A DNA stretch of 64,000 nt from Siphonodentalium dalli (Eukaryota; Mollusca; Scaphopoda; Gadilida; Siphonodentaliidae): contig CP136064.1 in the NCBI GenBank assembly GCA_032622095.1, forward strand, positions 114,750,004 through 114,814,003, read 5' to 3'. How positions within the stretch are numbered: the first letter of the stretch is position 1; each line of letters begins with the position of its first letter. The translations under genes were made by a program, and so were the position numbers. The notes under the pieces are model-generated. The model saw nothing but the letters and a program-made list of their open reading frames with translations. It did no database searches and had not been told where the DNA came from. Of the stretch, positions 11,490 to 22,726 are shown piece after piece.

Positions 11490-12175
11490 GACGAAAGTGG
11501 TCAAAACAGTTGTGAACCAAACGGAATTATTGAATGTACCAAAAACTATTAAACATAGTTGTACACTGAAAAACCTTCGTCGGCAAATCACGATGCGAAA
11601 CAAATCCACATCACATTAATTAGAGATACCCCGCTTACCCCATACCAAACATCGCTTATTGAAGTCGAATTGTCTCTCTAAGAACTAACAGAAGCTCTTG
11701 GAAACACGAAATACGTAATATCACCCGATCCCGACGGTTTACGGTTGAATTGGATTAAAACATTTGGCAAAAAAGAGGTTTGTACGTATCATAATCATTG
11801 AATCATTGTTTTCAAAAAGTCGAGCTGTCCATAATGCAGAAACAAAGAACCACCGTCTTAGTTAATGGCAATTTGTCTTCATTTTTCAAGCCATCTAGAG
11901 TCTGTAGGCAAGGCGACCCGTTATCACGGTATATTTTTCTCGTATATTCGCTGAAATGGTAAGAGGCAAAAGAAAAACATTAATATGCGACATAATTTTA
12001 TATTTACGTTTCTGCACTTATCATTTCCGAGACTGTCACATTCAACTGGAGCTATGCTGCTCTTTAATACTCTTCCAACTTTCGAAAATTTCCAAGAAGA
12101 AGTATGCCATAGGGGTAAAGTATACCTTATTCAACGGTGATATTGTATTCACCTTGTAGACTCCTTCAACTTTCG
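11490..12175 (+). pseudogene. L1-like LINE, continuation into the RT domain
   Basis: This resumes the LINE cut at 9880. In changing frames it reads KNLRRQI, then LTEALGNTKYVISPDPDG-like sequence (about 11680-11750; RT entry region of L1), then, after an internal deletion near 11815, QRTTVLVNGNLSSFFKPSR and VCRQGDPLSRYIFLVY (about 11835-11950; RQGDPLS is RT box 4). The remainder to about 12175 is very degraded. The YADD box was not found. The deletion plus many frame breaks mean no active enzyme. Confidence 0.75.
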
Positions 12176-12204
12176 AATTTAATTAGAAACGGTTGTCGGG
12201 CCTA

Positions 12205-12209
<5 letters not shown>

Positions 12210-12262
<53 letters not shown>

Positions 12263-12275
12263 ATATATATATATA
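12210..12275. repeat. (TA)n microsatellite
   Basis: Nearly pure AT dinucleotide array, interrupted once by a C near 12261. It directly abuts the CTAG end of the Helitron-type element at 12276, consistent with insertion into a TA-rich target. Confidence 0.95.
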
Positions 12276-12891
12276 CTAGCAGGTGGACCCGACTTCGTCC
12301 GGGCTGTTTCCCCTCTGCCTTTCGGCGATTTGACCTTGAATTGTCCATTTTGAAGGTCAAATTCAGGTGGGGTCACGATTTGACCCGTCCAAAACACTGC
12401 CCGGACAAAAGTACCCGACAAAAGTACCCGTCTAAATCCATCCGGTTTTACCCGATTTGACCTCGAATTGATAATTTTGAAGGTCAAGGTCAGGTCGGGG
12501 TCACGATTTGACCCGTCCAAAACACTCAGTGGACAAAAGTAACCCTATGTATAAAATTTCGTCGAAATCCCATCAAAATTCGCGATTTGACCTTGAATTG
12601 ACCAGATTTCAAGGTCACGTCGCACGGGCAAACGAATAGGCTTACGACACTCCCCACACGAAAGTATCCCCAGACACTAATTATCATCGAAATCCCGTGA
12701 TACTCGGGCGTTCGACCTTGAAATGACCCGATATCAAGGTCAAGGTCACATCGCACTTGCAAATTGATAGGCCCATGCCACTCCCCTGCCGAAAGTACCC
12801 CACATACCAAGTTCATCGAAATCGGCTCGGCCGTTCTCGAGTCCATCGCGAACAGACACTCACAGACAAATTTCCCAAAATATATAATAGA
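12276..12891 (-). mobile_element. non-autonomous Helitron-type element (copy 1)
   Basis: Read on the minus strand it starts TCTATTATATATTTTGGGAA after a host A (T at 12892 on the plus strand). It ends with a hairpin AGCCCGGACGAAGTCGGGT, nine spacer bases, then CTAG, followed by T. Start TC, a GC-rich hairpin just before a CTRR end, and insertion between A and T are the defining marks of Helitrons. Inside are two copies of a GGTCACGATTTGACCCGTCC block about 130 bases apart and a TTCATCGAAATCGGCTCGGC block near the TC end. No Rep/helicase coding is present. Related copies: 34323-35252, 60296-61263, 61264-61951. Confidence 0.8.
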
Positions 12892-13192
12892 TATATATAT
12901 ATATACACGTATACTCATACATATGTCCAGTGGATGGACAATACCAAAAATATATGGCAATCTGCAAATTTATATTGTGTTTGGTCAGGGTCTGAGTGCC
13001 TTCGGGACCAGATACGAGTTTTCTGGTCTGCACTATATATATATGTATTGGTGACAGCATTTATTCTCAAGACCATATCTCTAAACAAGAAACACACACA
13101 TTTCCAAGTTAGTTTAAAATCAATTTTATCAGTTAACAGCTATAAAAATCAAAGCATGTAATGGAACTTAAATCTGGATTATGGATAAGTGA

Positions 13193-13312
13193 GTGTTATA
13201 TGCACAATGTGTTTGTATCGATTCATGCGAGGTCGCCGAGTCGCTATGTGGTCACGAAAACTAGCCGAGTCGCGATACATGAATCGTTACAAACACATTG
13301 TGTATATAACAC
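13193..13312. repeat. foldback (hairpin) element
   Basis: Arms of 35 bases, GTGTTATATGCACAATGTGT onward at 13193-13227 and its near-exact inverse at 13278-13312, enclose a 50-base loop. The loop contains GCCGAGTCGC twice in direct orientation. Only a few mismatches separate the arms. No coding capacity. Confidence 0.8.
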
Positions 13313-14721
13313 GTTTATCTTCCATTCGTGTGACAGAATCCATCACACATATTACATTTTAGGATTTTTTTAAAGGCTAGCTCGACGATTAGCTTTCTTG
13401 AGTAAGTTCTCCCAATATGCCAATGTAACAGTGTCACACGATTATCTCGATTTGCTAAATTCTCCGAACCTCCAAGTTCACGCGAATACGCCTAACGAAA
13501 TGCATTCAATGGACAAAATCTCTTACACCTGCGTTTTGATATAATTATATAATAAATACTCAACAAATATGTATTAGTTACTTTGTGATATGTTTTACCA
13601 TGATACCCATGGTGGGAGGCAATCAAATTATGTTAAAATGTAAGAACTATTTGTTTATAGTCCGCAAGAATATACTTTAGAATGTTGTTTTCATTTCTCA
13701 CGCGATTATTTTGACGTCAGTTCATTCATGATTTTTACCAGTCAATGGCGTCATGCGCGCCTAGTACCGCAACTGAAGATGTTTTTATCGCCAATTCGTT
13801 ATCGCCAATTTTATCGTCTGTACAGTGAAATTGTGATTATTTTCTCAACACCTCAGTTTATATCAGAGGTTTTAGTTGATGTATATAGCGCCTTACAATG
13901 TCTGAAATATAAGCGCATCGCCACACGCTGTTTGTTGGTTTAAACCACGTTGATTCAGCAATGTTTCGACTCTATTTAAACAGAACTGGCATTTAGTTCT
14001 ATGAAGGGTAAGTCTTCGTCAAAGGCGCGCCCTTATTTAATGAATATTTACACTGTACGTGTATGTACTCATTTGTCCTCTTTTTTTATTAGGAGATGAG
14101 TTTTATAATCAGTATGCTTTCTATTGTGCATCAAAAGCTAGTTACTGCTATATTCAATGAACTGTGTCCACTATATTATAAGTATCTCGGATAATGATAG
14201 TAAATTAAGATTTGCATCAGAAGCTTCTCAGTACTTGAATCAGCGAACTGTGCATTTATGTCGCATCATACCCAGACTATTTGCTTTTGGTATGTGGTCA
14301 GATGTTTTCTCACAGACTTCCATGATTTTTCCTTACTAGGAATTGCTTGATTAGCCCTCGTCCGTGTGTACGCTTTATATATGCTGGCGATTTATTATCG
14401 ACTTGCACCAATAGATTTTCACTGCTTGAGCCCTGTTTCGACTATGCCTAAAAGTAGTGTTTCGCATCATACCCCACTGTGTGCTATTCGTATGTGCTTT
14501 CGATATAACTACCAGTGTGTAAGAGCTCTATGACCGGAACCCCTTTGAGTGGCTGGTGTGTATTGGTCTGTTACCTAATTTAACTGGCTGTGTTCCTGCC
14601 TATCATTAAAGATTGACACATTTGAAAGCCTGGTTAATTGTCAGACAGTGTGGAATTTGTTAGCTCTTGATCGTCAAGGTGTTTAAGCACACTTATGAAA
14701 TTCCCTTGATGTACAAGGTCA
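13313..14721. other. no gene; one dispersed-repeat copy at 13822-13883
   Basis: AT-rich. Positions 13822-13883 (AGTGAAATTGTGATTATTTT, CTCAACACCTCAGTTTATAT, CAGAGGTTTTAGTTGATGTA) match the tandem copies at 15916-16043 and the looser copy near 15766. Similar sequence extends about 80 bases further on both (a GTTTGTTGGTTTAAACC-like end). A CGCATCATACC word occurs at about 14260 and 14463 with similar flanks. No reading frame with a recognisable domain. Confidence 0.45.
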
Positions 14722-14725
14722 TTAA

Positions 14726-15204
14726 AGGTACGGTTGGCCTTGGCGGTGGGTATCCTGTGAAAATATCTCCACCCGTCAAAAACCGCTACAAACAGAAAGA
14801 ACATCAAAATGTAGATAGACTTTGTCCATATACAAATAAGAAATATCGCATAAGCAGTATGTTATTGTCATATGTTTGACCATTGTCAAGCATAACAGGT
14901 TACTTTTTCTGGCGTTTGTTTATATTATGATGGTAAACATAAAGAGCGTTCTTTGTTGGTGAATTCCTGACATGGAACTAATAAAGAGCGCTTATGCCAT
15001 TTGTGTGTGATTAGTCAGTAGCATTGTGCGGTCTTCTGTAACGCAATAAGGCTCTTGCTTAGGTAACATATAGTAGGTCTTTACGATAACATGCTGTTTA
15101 CGGGATGGGAATTGTATATATGAACGAATGCGTTTTAATGTTTTTCTGTTTACAGTGTTTGGAACAAATATGAATATTTTCGACAATTAAGGCCTCACGT
15201 GCCT
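14726..15204 (+). mobile_element. TTAA-flanked non-autonomous DNA element (copy A)
   Basis: Bounded by TTAA at 14722-14725 and 15205-15208. It begins AGGTACGGTTGGCCTTGGCG and ends ...CACGTGCCT. Internal blocks in order are CCGTCAAAAACCGCTACAAA, GTAGATAGACTTTGT, GTAAACATAAAGAGCG, CTAATAAAGAGCG and GGAACAAATATGAATATTTT. All recur in copies B (26229-26763) and C (52166-52685, minus). TTAA duplications are typical of piggyBac-like transposases. No transposase is encoded. Confidence 0.8.
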
Positions 15205-15765
15205 TTAAAATGAAATACATCAACATGCCATGTTTCCCTATGCAGTTGCATGGTTCTCTGTGATAAATTTTGATTAATTGTTTTCTCTGGCCTTTCTGCC
15301 ATTGCCAGATGTTTGGTCTTTATCTGTTGCTGTCTTCCAATTGAACATATTAATGGAATCATGCATATAACTGGAATTTTAGCATCTTGTGTTTGTTAGA
15401 TTGTTTGGGTAGACTCAATGGCTATTTTGAAGAACATGTGATGGTGTCCTCATTCATTATTGCAGTTTACTTTGATGGTTCAGCCTTAGCGTCCTATTTT
15501 GATAAAAGTTCAAAATAAACTCTCCGAATTTTCCTGAGTATGCTTAAAGTGTAAATAATGCAGTCGCATTCTGTTTTTGTAGTATATTCAGTTATTAGTG
15601 AGGACTGTACATATGGCATTTTAGATAGTATGTCCATATTAGTTATCGGTATTATATGTCTTATTTTATAACCATGTAGGACAATTCGATAGTATACGCA
15701 TGACATCCCTTGATGTGGTCATGTGCATGGTTGACTAGCGTTCTATGGTTGAAGCCAGTAAAGTG

Positions 15766-16043
15766 ATTGTGATTTTATACTCGATCCCTCAGTTTTGTTC
15801 AGAGGTTTTGTCGACGCAAGTACAGTATGATTACACATCGCTTGGAGTATTATGAAATATCAACTTGCTATTTGTCGGTTTGATAGCTACATTGTGCCCG
15901 CATATATCTGAATTTTGTATAGTGAAAATGTGATTATATACTCAACACCTCAGTTTCTTTCAGAGGTTTTAGTCGATGTAGTTTGTATAGTGAAAATGTG
16001 ATTATATACTCAACACCTCAGTTTCTATTAGAGGTTTTAGTCA
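15766..16043 (+). repeat. short tandem copies of a ~60-bp repeat
   Basis: Two close copies at about 15916-15980 and 15984-16043 share GTATAGTGAAAATGTGATTA, TATACTCAACACCTCAGTTT and AGAGGTTTTAGTC with a 68-base period. A looser copy is at 15766-15815. The same motif is present once at 13822. The second tandem copy ends just before the ATG at 16050. Confidence 0.75.
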
Positions 16044-16049
16044 TAGGAA

Positions 16050-16349
16050 ATGGTAGATACGATAATAGATCTGTCTCTTCCTGAATATTTAAAAGACAAT
16101 GCATCCTTTGGCGAAGTCTGGGTTAGGGATTTGGGATACGGGATAAAGATAAATGGTGCAGTTTATAAGCGCACTGGTGAGAAACCAAATATGGTTTGTA
16201 TTCATTATTACTTATCTTTATTTTCTGGCCTTGGGCTCCCATTGTTTACATGGATTACATTCTTATTCTCATATAAATCACATTGCATACATTTTACCAT
16301 AATTACAGTTGCTGCCTTTCTTTTCGTATTATCTATTTATTTACTATAG
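16050..16349 (+). CDS. candidate 5' exon plus short intron ahead of a LINE; uncertain
   Basis: The open frame from ATG 16050 begins MVDTIIDLSLPEYLKDN and has normal soluble character for about 48 codons, then becomes strongly hydrophobic. At 16193 the sequence reads ATG|GTTTGT and at 16336-16349 a pyrimidine-rich stretch ends in TTTACTATAG, followed by ATTATGGCTGAACC. Removing 16193-16349 as an intron would join the soluble part to the acidic N-terminal sequence of the LINE frame at 16350. The hydrophobic half would then be intronic. Splice sites are weak evidence alone; it may be a chance frame. Confidence 0.25.
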   Translation: MVDTIIDLSLPEYLKDNASFGEVWVRDLGYGIKINGAVYKRTGEKPNMVCIHYYLSLFSGLGLPLFTWITFLFSYKSHCIHFTIITVAAFLFVLSIYLL

Positions 16350-19060
16350 ATTATGGCTGAACCAATGATATTAATGTTCGATGAGATAGAGAATAACAAC
16401 AAATTCAATTTCAAGGAAACATACAAATTTTAAAATTGTGGAAAATTAGAGTTTGATGATAACCGAATTAATGGTTTACCAACAATTCACTACTACTCAC
16501 CTGCTGAATACCATAGAGTAACTAGAACAAAGAGCAATATATCCTTGTTTAACCTATATTGTCAAAGTCTTAACACTAATTGGGATTGATTCAACACACT
16601 TATGTTTGAACTTCAAAATAAGACTGGAAAATTTGGACTGATTGGACTTACAGACTTATATTTTTATACGATCAAACTTAAACTATAATGTTAGAGATGA
16701 CTTATCAGTTATTATCCCACATGTGTTCGAATCTCTTTTATTTGAAATAATTGAATCAACTAGGAAATTCTGTATATCTGGTATTATTTATAGACCTAAT
16801 TCGCAACCAAAAGCAGGTATAGACATATTTATTAAATCAAGGAAATAAATTATGAGTAGAATACATTCTGAACACAAAACAGTTTTATGGGGATTATAAT
16901 ATAGACCTCCTGAAATTTGGACAACACATTAAAACAAATGAATTTATTGATGTGGTAATCGCGGACGGTTTTATGTCTACTGATCTCAAACCCACGCGAG
17001 TAACATCACATTCAGCAAAACTTATTTACCAGATACTCTCAAATGACCCAGTTAATGAATTTCAATCTGCATTAATAACAGATGTGAGTAACCACTTTAT
17101 CGCCAAGCAGATACCTCAAAAAAGCCAAAAGGTGCTGGGAATCCATTTGGCATCGGATCTTTGTTAAATATATAATATCCTGTTTTAAACGATTGCTATC
17201 ATCTACAGATTTTGAAAACAATTTGCAATCCTCATCCGTAGATGAGTCATACCAATCATTCATGGAAGTCTCCATAAATGCTTATGACATTGCTAAGAAT
17301 ACTAAAACAAAAACAACAGCCTAGTAAAAAGCTGCAGTACCCCCAAAGTTTTACCATTGGTGGTAAACAAATACAGAACAGATGTCAAATAGCAGAAGAA
17401 CTCAACAATTTCTTCTCAACTATTGGAATCCGAGAAGCAGTGCAAATTGACAAAAACTTGGATCATGATTTTACATTTGATCTTGATGAACCAACAACTA
17501 TTAGTATGTTTATGAGACCAACAAACACAGAAGAATTGTATCTTGTGATCAATATGAAAAATAAGACTTATAAGGATACTAGTGGAATAACAAGTCTTCT
17601 TAAGAAACTATAGGTGAAATATCTACACCCATATGCCATATAATAAATATGTCTATTGAAAAGGGTGTTGTTCCTATGGACATGAAAATAACCAGAAGCA
17701 TACCACTATTCAAATCTAATAAAAAAGCTCTAGTTGAAAATTATCGTCCAATCAGTATACTTCCAATATTGTCAAAGGTACTAGAGAAAGTGGTTTGCAG
17801 TCGTTTAACGGGATGTGCTAGTGATAAATTATACATTAACCAATATGGATTTCATAAATGTCGCTCCACGTACTATACATCCTATAATTAAAATTCTAAA
17901 TGATGTAGCAAGTAATAATGATCAGAAATTTAAGGACTGTACATTAGCCACTTTTATTGACTTCAAAAGCTTTCGATACGATAAACCATGATACTCTTAA
18001 CTAAACTGGAACACTACGGAATTAGAGGTCATGTTAAGCACTGGTTGGAAGCTATTTAAAGGACAGGAATCAATATATAGACATTGATGGATCATTCTCC
18101 CCAAAGAGGCACAACACGATTGGGGTGCCTCAAGTTTCTGTACTGGGGCCAATATTTTTTTAAATAGATGTCTATGATATGCACAAAAGTACAAAACTGT
18201 CTCTTTTGTCATTTGCAGATGACAACAGTATATTCATCCCATCGTGACATAAAGTCTCTTATTTTGCCACACCATCACTAAACACCAACAAAACCAAGTA
18301 TATATTTATTCAACCCTCAGGTGTTAGACATACTTCTAATAATCACCATCTTATACTAAATGGGAATCAAATAGAAAGAATAAACCATAATTATCGAGAA
18401 ACTACATTCAAATTCCTTGGTATTCACATTGATGAACATTTAACATTTAAACACCTGCTATCTCAACAATAATATCTCGAGTGCTATATGCCATTAACCA
18501 TGCAAAAAATATACTTTCACAAAAAGTATGCGCATGTTATATCACTCTCTTATTCAAAGTCATATAATGTATGGTATTCAAATTTGCGACAATGCTAAAA
18601 CCGCATAGACCCGCTTTTTAAACTTATTAAAAATTAAGGACATGTACTGAATTAAATGGTATCTATTTATGCATGTTTGGTTAAAATAATATTTTACCTA
18701 GCCCACTTTTAGACACTTACAACAAATATAATAACCCAACAATGATCACTAGACAAACTGCAAATATTCAAGGACTATGGCTAGAACCACATTTACTAAA
18801 AACCTACAACTACATACCTTCCCAAAACAAGAAGTCAACATAAATTCACAATCCTTTATGGCATGTACCAACGTTAAACACCAGGTTACACTAGAAGTAA
18901 TCGAGTATTACCTTGAAAGAGTTGAATGTAAAAACTTATATTGTCATGATTGCTACCCAGGCGTCGTGTCACGAGGTAGTCATAACATACCACTAACACA
19001 TCATATGAAACGGATATTTGCTTAGATACTCGCGGCATCATTTTCATCATTTTCATTAAC
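16350..19060 (+). pseudogene. CR1-like LINE ORF2, frameshifted
   Basis: Successive pieces in shifting frames give a nearly complete CR1-type protein. They are SLFNLYCQSLNTNWD and FGLIGLTD (endonuclease start, about 16535-16650); ISGIIYRPNSQP (about 16770); YNIDLLKFGQH, PTRVTSHSAKLIYQILSND and ITDVSNHF (endonuclease end, to about 17100); ELNNFFSTIG (17400); NYRPISILPILSKVLEKVV and QYGFHKCRST (17740-17870); TINHDTLLTKLEHYGIRGH (about 17980); and LLSFADDNSIFIP, with the FADD catalytic box at 18212-18223. After these come LGIHIDEHLTFK and YHSLIQSHIMYGIQICDNA. The C-terminal part ends near 19030. Many stops and frameshifts make it inactive. Confidence 0.9.
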
Positions 19061-19414
19061 AATTTTCATTTTCATTAACAGTTTTCATTAAATAAAAAAC
19101 AGCAATAAATATTATCCAATGATATTGCAGCAGTATTTTGTTGTTGATAAAAGTTGCAATGCCATATAATCACAAGTTTAATTTGATTGTATGATCACTG
19201 ACCAGGGGAGCTCAGAGTCAGAAAGGAATTTATTTCCCGTGAAAAGGTCATGCCTTTCCAGAAGGTCATACCACCTCCCATTAATGTATTATCATTAATT
19301 TTTGTTACCTTTTTACCATTGTTATTTTTGATATATACATTGCAAATAAAGAACTTGAACTCGAGGAATCAGAAAATAACAGGTAACACCATCGATGAGT
19401 ACAAAATAAATCAA
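19061..19414. other. LINE 3' flank, no gene
   Basis: Contains TTTTCATTAACA repeats directly after the LINE coding end (about 19040-19095), possibly part of its 3' end. Otherwise AT-rich without structure. Confidence 0.35.
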
Positions 19415-19590
19415 TATGCAGATATAGATATAGATAGATAGATTTATTTGTACAATAAACATAACACCATACAGTTAAACTAAAGGTACATAATTTATTA
19501 TATTGTACAGGGACTGCATGGCCAATACTGGCCGTCTTCCTGCAGTCACTTAAATATATAACAAATTATCCACTACCTGGCGGTAATTGT
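19415..19590 (-). repeat. LINE 3' untranslated end with (TATC)n tail
   Basis: On the minus strand this reads a short GC-containing region (CTGCAGGAAGACGGCCAGTA), then ...TTATTGTACAAATAAATC, then a TCTATCTATCTATATCTATA tail. A unique sequence followed by an AATAAA-like signal and a short microsatellite is the usual 3' end of CR1/RTE-type LINEs. The coding part is absent, so it is a very short 5'-truncated insertion. Confidence 0.6.
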
Positions 19591-19638
19591 CAATTAATAA
19601 GTATATATATATAATATATAATATAATATATAGATAAT

Positions 19639-19793
19639 ACCTACGGGTTTTGGTTGAATACCCGAATTATCTCATTCGTGGGTACAAGAAAATTCAGAAT
19701 TTCCACGAGCGGCTGCAAGCCGCTCGTGGAAATTCTGTATTTCCTTGTACCCACGAATGAGATAATCCGGGTATTCAACCAAAACTCGTAGGT
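19639..19793. repeat. 155-bp foldback element
   Basis: The left arm (ACCTACGGGTTTTGGTTGAA, TACCCGAATTATCTCATTCG, TGGGTACAAG...) is matched almost base for base in reverse by the right arm, meeting at GAGCGGCTGCAAGCCGCTC. The arms are about 70 bases. A diverged single-arm relative lies at about 57600-57682. No coding capacity. AT-rich sequence lies on both sides. Confidence 0.9.
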
Positions 19794-20463
19794 TTTCTTT
19801 TTATTATATGCGCTACGTTATAAACGGCTCCAAAACTGCTAGTTTTGTCCCACAGTTCACTTCAAATTGTTAGAAAGCTTCGACATTTGCATTTTGTTTA
19901 CATTCCATCAATTGATTTGTTCACCACTGAATGACAAATATCGAGCATATCCGCCATAAGAAATAGTCCCCATTGTTTTATTCTGAAATGATGCGAGAAA
20001 AATAATGTATACATACTTTAATGATAAGAATATATTAAAACAAGTTGAGTTAACATTATAACAATTAAATAACAGTTTATGAACATTTTAAGTCTTTATT
20101 TAGCGAGAAAAAGCACATGGCTCACAAGCTATCGATCGTCCAATGTGTTTTTATCGGTAACAAATCACTTCCGTTTTAAGAATTAAACTTTTTCGTGTTT
20201 GAGAATTCGTGTTGGATTTTGACGAAATGTGTGATAAAACACAACAAGTAAATAGGTTGGTTGACTGTTATCATACAGTCCGCATATGGCGAATGATAGG
20301 CCAGCTAAACTAATTCAAACTAGTAATAGTCAAATAACTAAAATTATTGAAATTAAGTTTTCAAATTGTTTATCTTCTTCCATGATTCTATCAAATATTT
20401 TGGAACTTTGCTCGCGAGTAGCTTTGTGTATTAAATTATTTGTTATCGATAAAATACAACATT
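19794..20463. other. no gene seen; downstream flank of the recombinase gene
   Basis: AT-rich sequence past the stop of the minus-strand recombinase gene. It may hold that element's 3' region, but I could not identify a terminus or a target duplication. The plus-strand frame at 20286-20570 is not supported. Confidence 0.3.
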
Positions 20464-21912
20464 TTAGAACAAATCAATTAAATCACTGTCTGAGTCGTAA
20501 ATCCTTCGAATTCGCTTATACTGCTTGGCCGAAACAGGACAAGTGTTCCGTTTCATTTCATTCATCATGACTTTCTGGTTCTGTGAACTCTGTAAGTACA
20601 CATTGATGGGTGCATGAAAAGTGTTCCCATCGAAAATTGACGATAACATACCCGATGAACAACTGTCGATAGAACTCCGATTAGGCACATTCACTGACAC
20701 TGGCGTATAAATTGTATGCGGAATATCAATGACTGCAGGGCTCCGATTATCATCAGGCACACTCACTGGCGTAGAAATTTTGCCTGAATTGGCTGGAATA
20801 TCTATCACTGTAAACCTATCTACTTGCTCTGTTTCAGAAATGTCATATGCAGTTTCATTCCTGCCCATGCTGTCGGTGGAAGCTGAATGTGATAATAGTG
20901 ATGATATCTGTTTACTTTGTACAGGATTTATTTTCGAGTAGTTCAGCAAACTGTTGACGTTACGGTGTCCGGAAATCTGAATGATTTGATGAGCTGGAAC
21001 ACCTTTGTCGTTCAGCGTCTGCACAAGATGTTTACGAACGCTGTATGGTGTCAAACGTTTATCTGTTGTCAGATTTGCATCATCGATCATTTGCTTCATG
21101 ATGCCATATATGTAGTTTATGCCCAACGCATTTCTTTTATACCATGGTTTCCCCTCACTCCACCCTTGGTGATTCAGAGCCAAAAAAAAGAGGACTGTCA
21201 GGATCTTTGGTTTTCCCCCGTCTCATATCAGCAAACAACTTATAAAGAGTGACAGGGTCCTTCATTGGATCAGCAATAGAGTAGGCCCTGGGATTTGTTT
21301 TTCTAATGTCACGTGGATTTTCACCTGTTCTAATTTTTGTTTGCCTCTCTTGAGAATAAACGATATAGTCATCACCATTGCCATCCTCGCGAAGTTTCAC
21401 ATCACCCCATCTGAGTGAGTGTGTTTCAATGCAGTCCTCATTCCAAAGTGCAACGAACATATAATCCACATTGAGTTCATTAGTGATTTCGGTGTAAATG
21501 GTCCGAGAACTTGAGCTTCATACAGCTTATCCAAATCTTCTGCAGAAATAGGGTCAGCTGCATTCACTTTGTTACCTTTGCCCATCGCCTTCAGCTGTTT
21601 TTGCCTACTTTTGAGTGTTTCTCTGCATTTAGCAAACTGGTGGTCATCGATTATTGAAATCGGATATGAATACAATCGTAAATGCCTGACCAGTGATGAG
21701 ATAAACGCTCGCAGCGAAGTTGGCTCATATTCCGACCCATCTTTCTTTCTCACGGACAGCAGAAAATTGGAAATATATCCGCACAGTTTGTCAGGTGGTA
21801 TGAACTCTGGCTGACGCTGTTCATTCATGGTGAGGAGAAACTTACAGAAAAGTCTTGTGTCGTAGTCAGTCTTCCCCTTGGTGTTTTTATTGCACTGCTC
21901 ATAATTAAATTA
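20464..21912 (-). pseudogene. Crypton-type tyrosine recombinase (DUF3504-like), two frameshifts
   Basis: Reading minus, a frame from a stop near 21913 gives NKNTKGKTDYDTRLFCKFL, then ERQP-type linker, EFIPPDKLCGYISNFLLSVR and GSEYEPTSLRAFISSL (SAM-like N-terminal DNA-binding region). Then come HFGMR, THSLRWGDVKL, SPLFF, NHQGWSEGKPWYKRNALG, TPYSVRKHLVQTL, QIIQISGHRNVNSLLNYSKI. The active-site set Arg (GMR), Arg (VRK), His (SGH) and Tyr (LNY) is visible; the first His-box position usual in this family (T-x-HS-x-RK) is Tyr here. About 130 polar residues follow to the stop at 20464. Frame breaks occur near 21435 and at the A8 run 21182-21189; single-base errors could explain both. No start codon or zinc finger was seen upstream of 21912, so the 5' end may be missing or in another exon. 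Confidence 0.88.
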
Positions 21913-22726
21913 CTTAATATTATTATCAGGGTGGATATCTACATGTAAATTGGCAGTACTACCAGTACCTGTAGCATCTTGGACTTCAAATTCACTATTT
22001 GCATTCTTTTAAATTTGCTAAAACTTTATTCCAAGTTACTTCTTCAAGTTCGTGATCTAATTGAAATTTAACAAATGTAGAGTCCATATCTTCGTAAATT
22101 GTGAAATTTTTCTATTTGTTTTGAAGCAGACGGATATTGTTTGCATGAATACCTAAAGTACCTTCAAGTTAAATTCACTATTACTTATAGTATTAATTAG
22201 CACAAAGAACAATCCAGGGGGAAAAACTCTTTCGCTACCGTAAAAATCAATAATTAAAAAAATAGTCGGGCTGTTATTGATACGCTTTGAAACTTAATGT
22301 GATTCGGCGCTATAAACCGGAGTAATCTCCGAAAAAGTAATACTATTGTGTTATCCATCGAGTCGGTCAGTGTTATCCATAGAGTCGGTCCAGGCGATGG
22401 ATATAACGCTCTACGCCACGGCAATTTCCCACTATTTAATGGGGAAGCATATAATAAAATATAATACCCGCAGACCAGATTCAATTGTACATACAGGCAT
22501 CGAATGTCAACTATGGAGATTGTATGTAAATAAGGACAGAAATACAGTGAACGTTAATAATAGTCATACTATAGTCATGGGCTATGTTCAATGGGTATCA
22601 TTAAAGTAGCTGGTCACATCGGGCTCATTACGATATATTTAATTGATACGTGTGCTAATTAATTGAACTCGTTATGACCAGACGGGTGAAATAACCAGAG
22701 AGAATGACATAAATATCAATTAGTAA
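21913..22726. other. no gene; short direct repeat at 22350-22395
   Basis: Contains two adjacent copies of GTGTTATCCATNGAGTCGGT (about 22351-22394), followed by GGCGATGGATATAACGC, partly an inverse of the first. The region may include the 5' flank of the recombinase element. No reading frame with a recognisable domain. Confidence 0.4.

Noticed and set aside
13822-16043. Repeats at 13.8 kb and 15.9-16.0 kb considered as a pair of LTRs
   Set aside because: The shared sequence is only about 60 bases, is tandem at one side, lacks TG...CA ends and primer-binding or polypurine sites, and the interior has no gag/pol.
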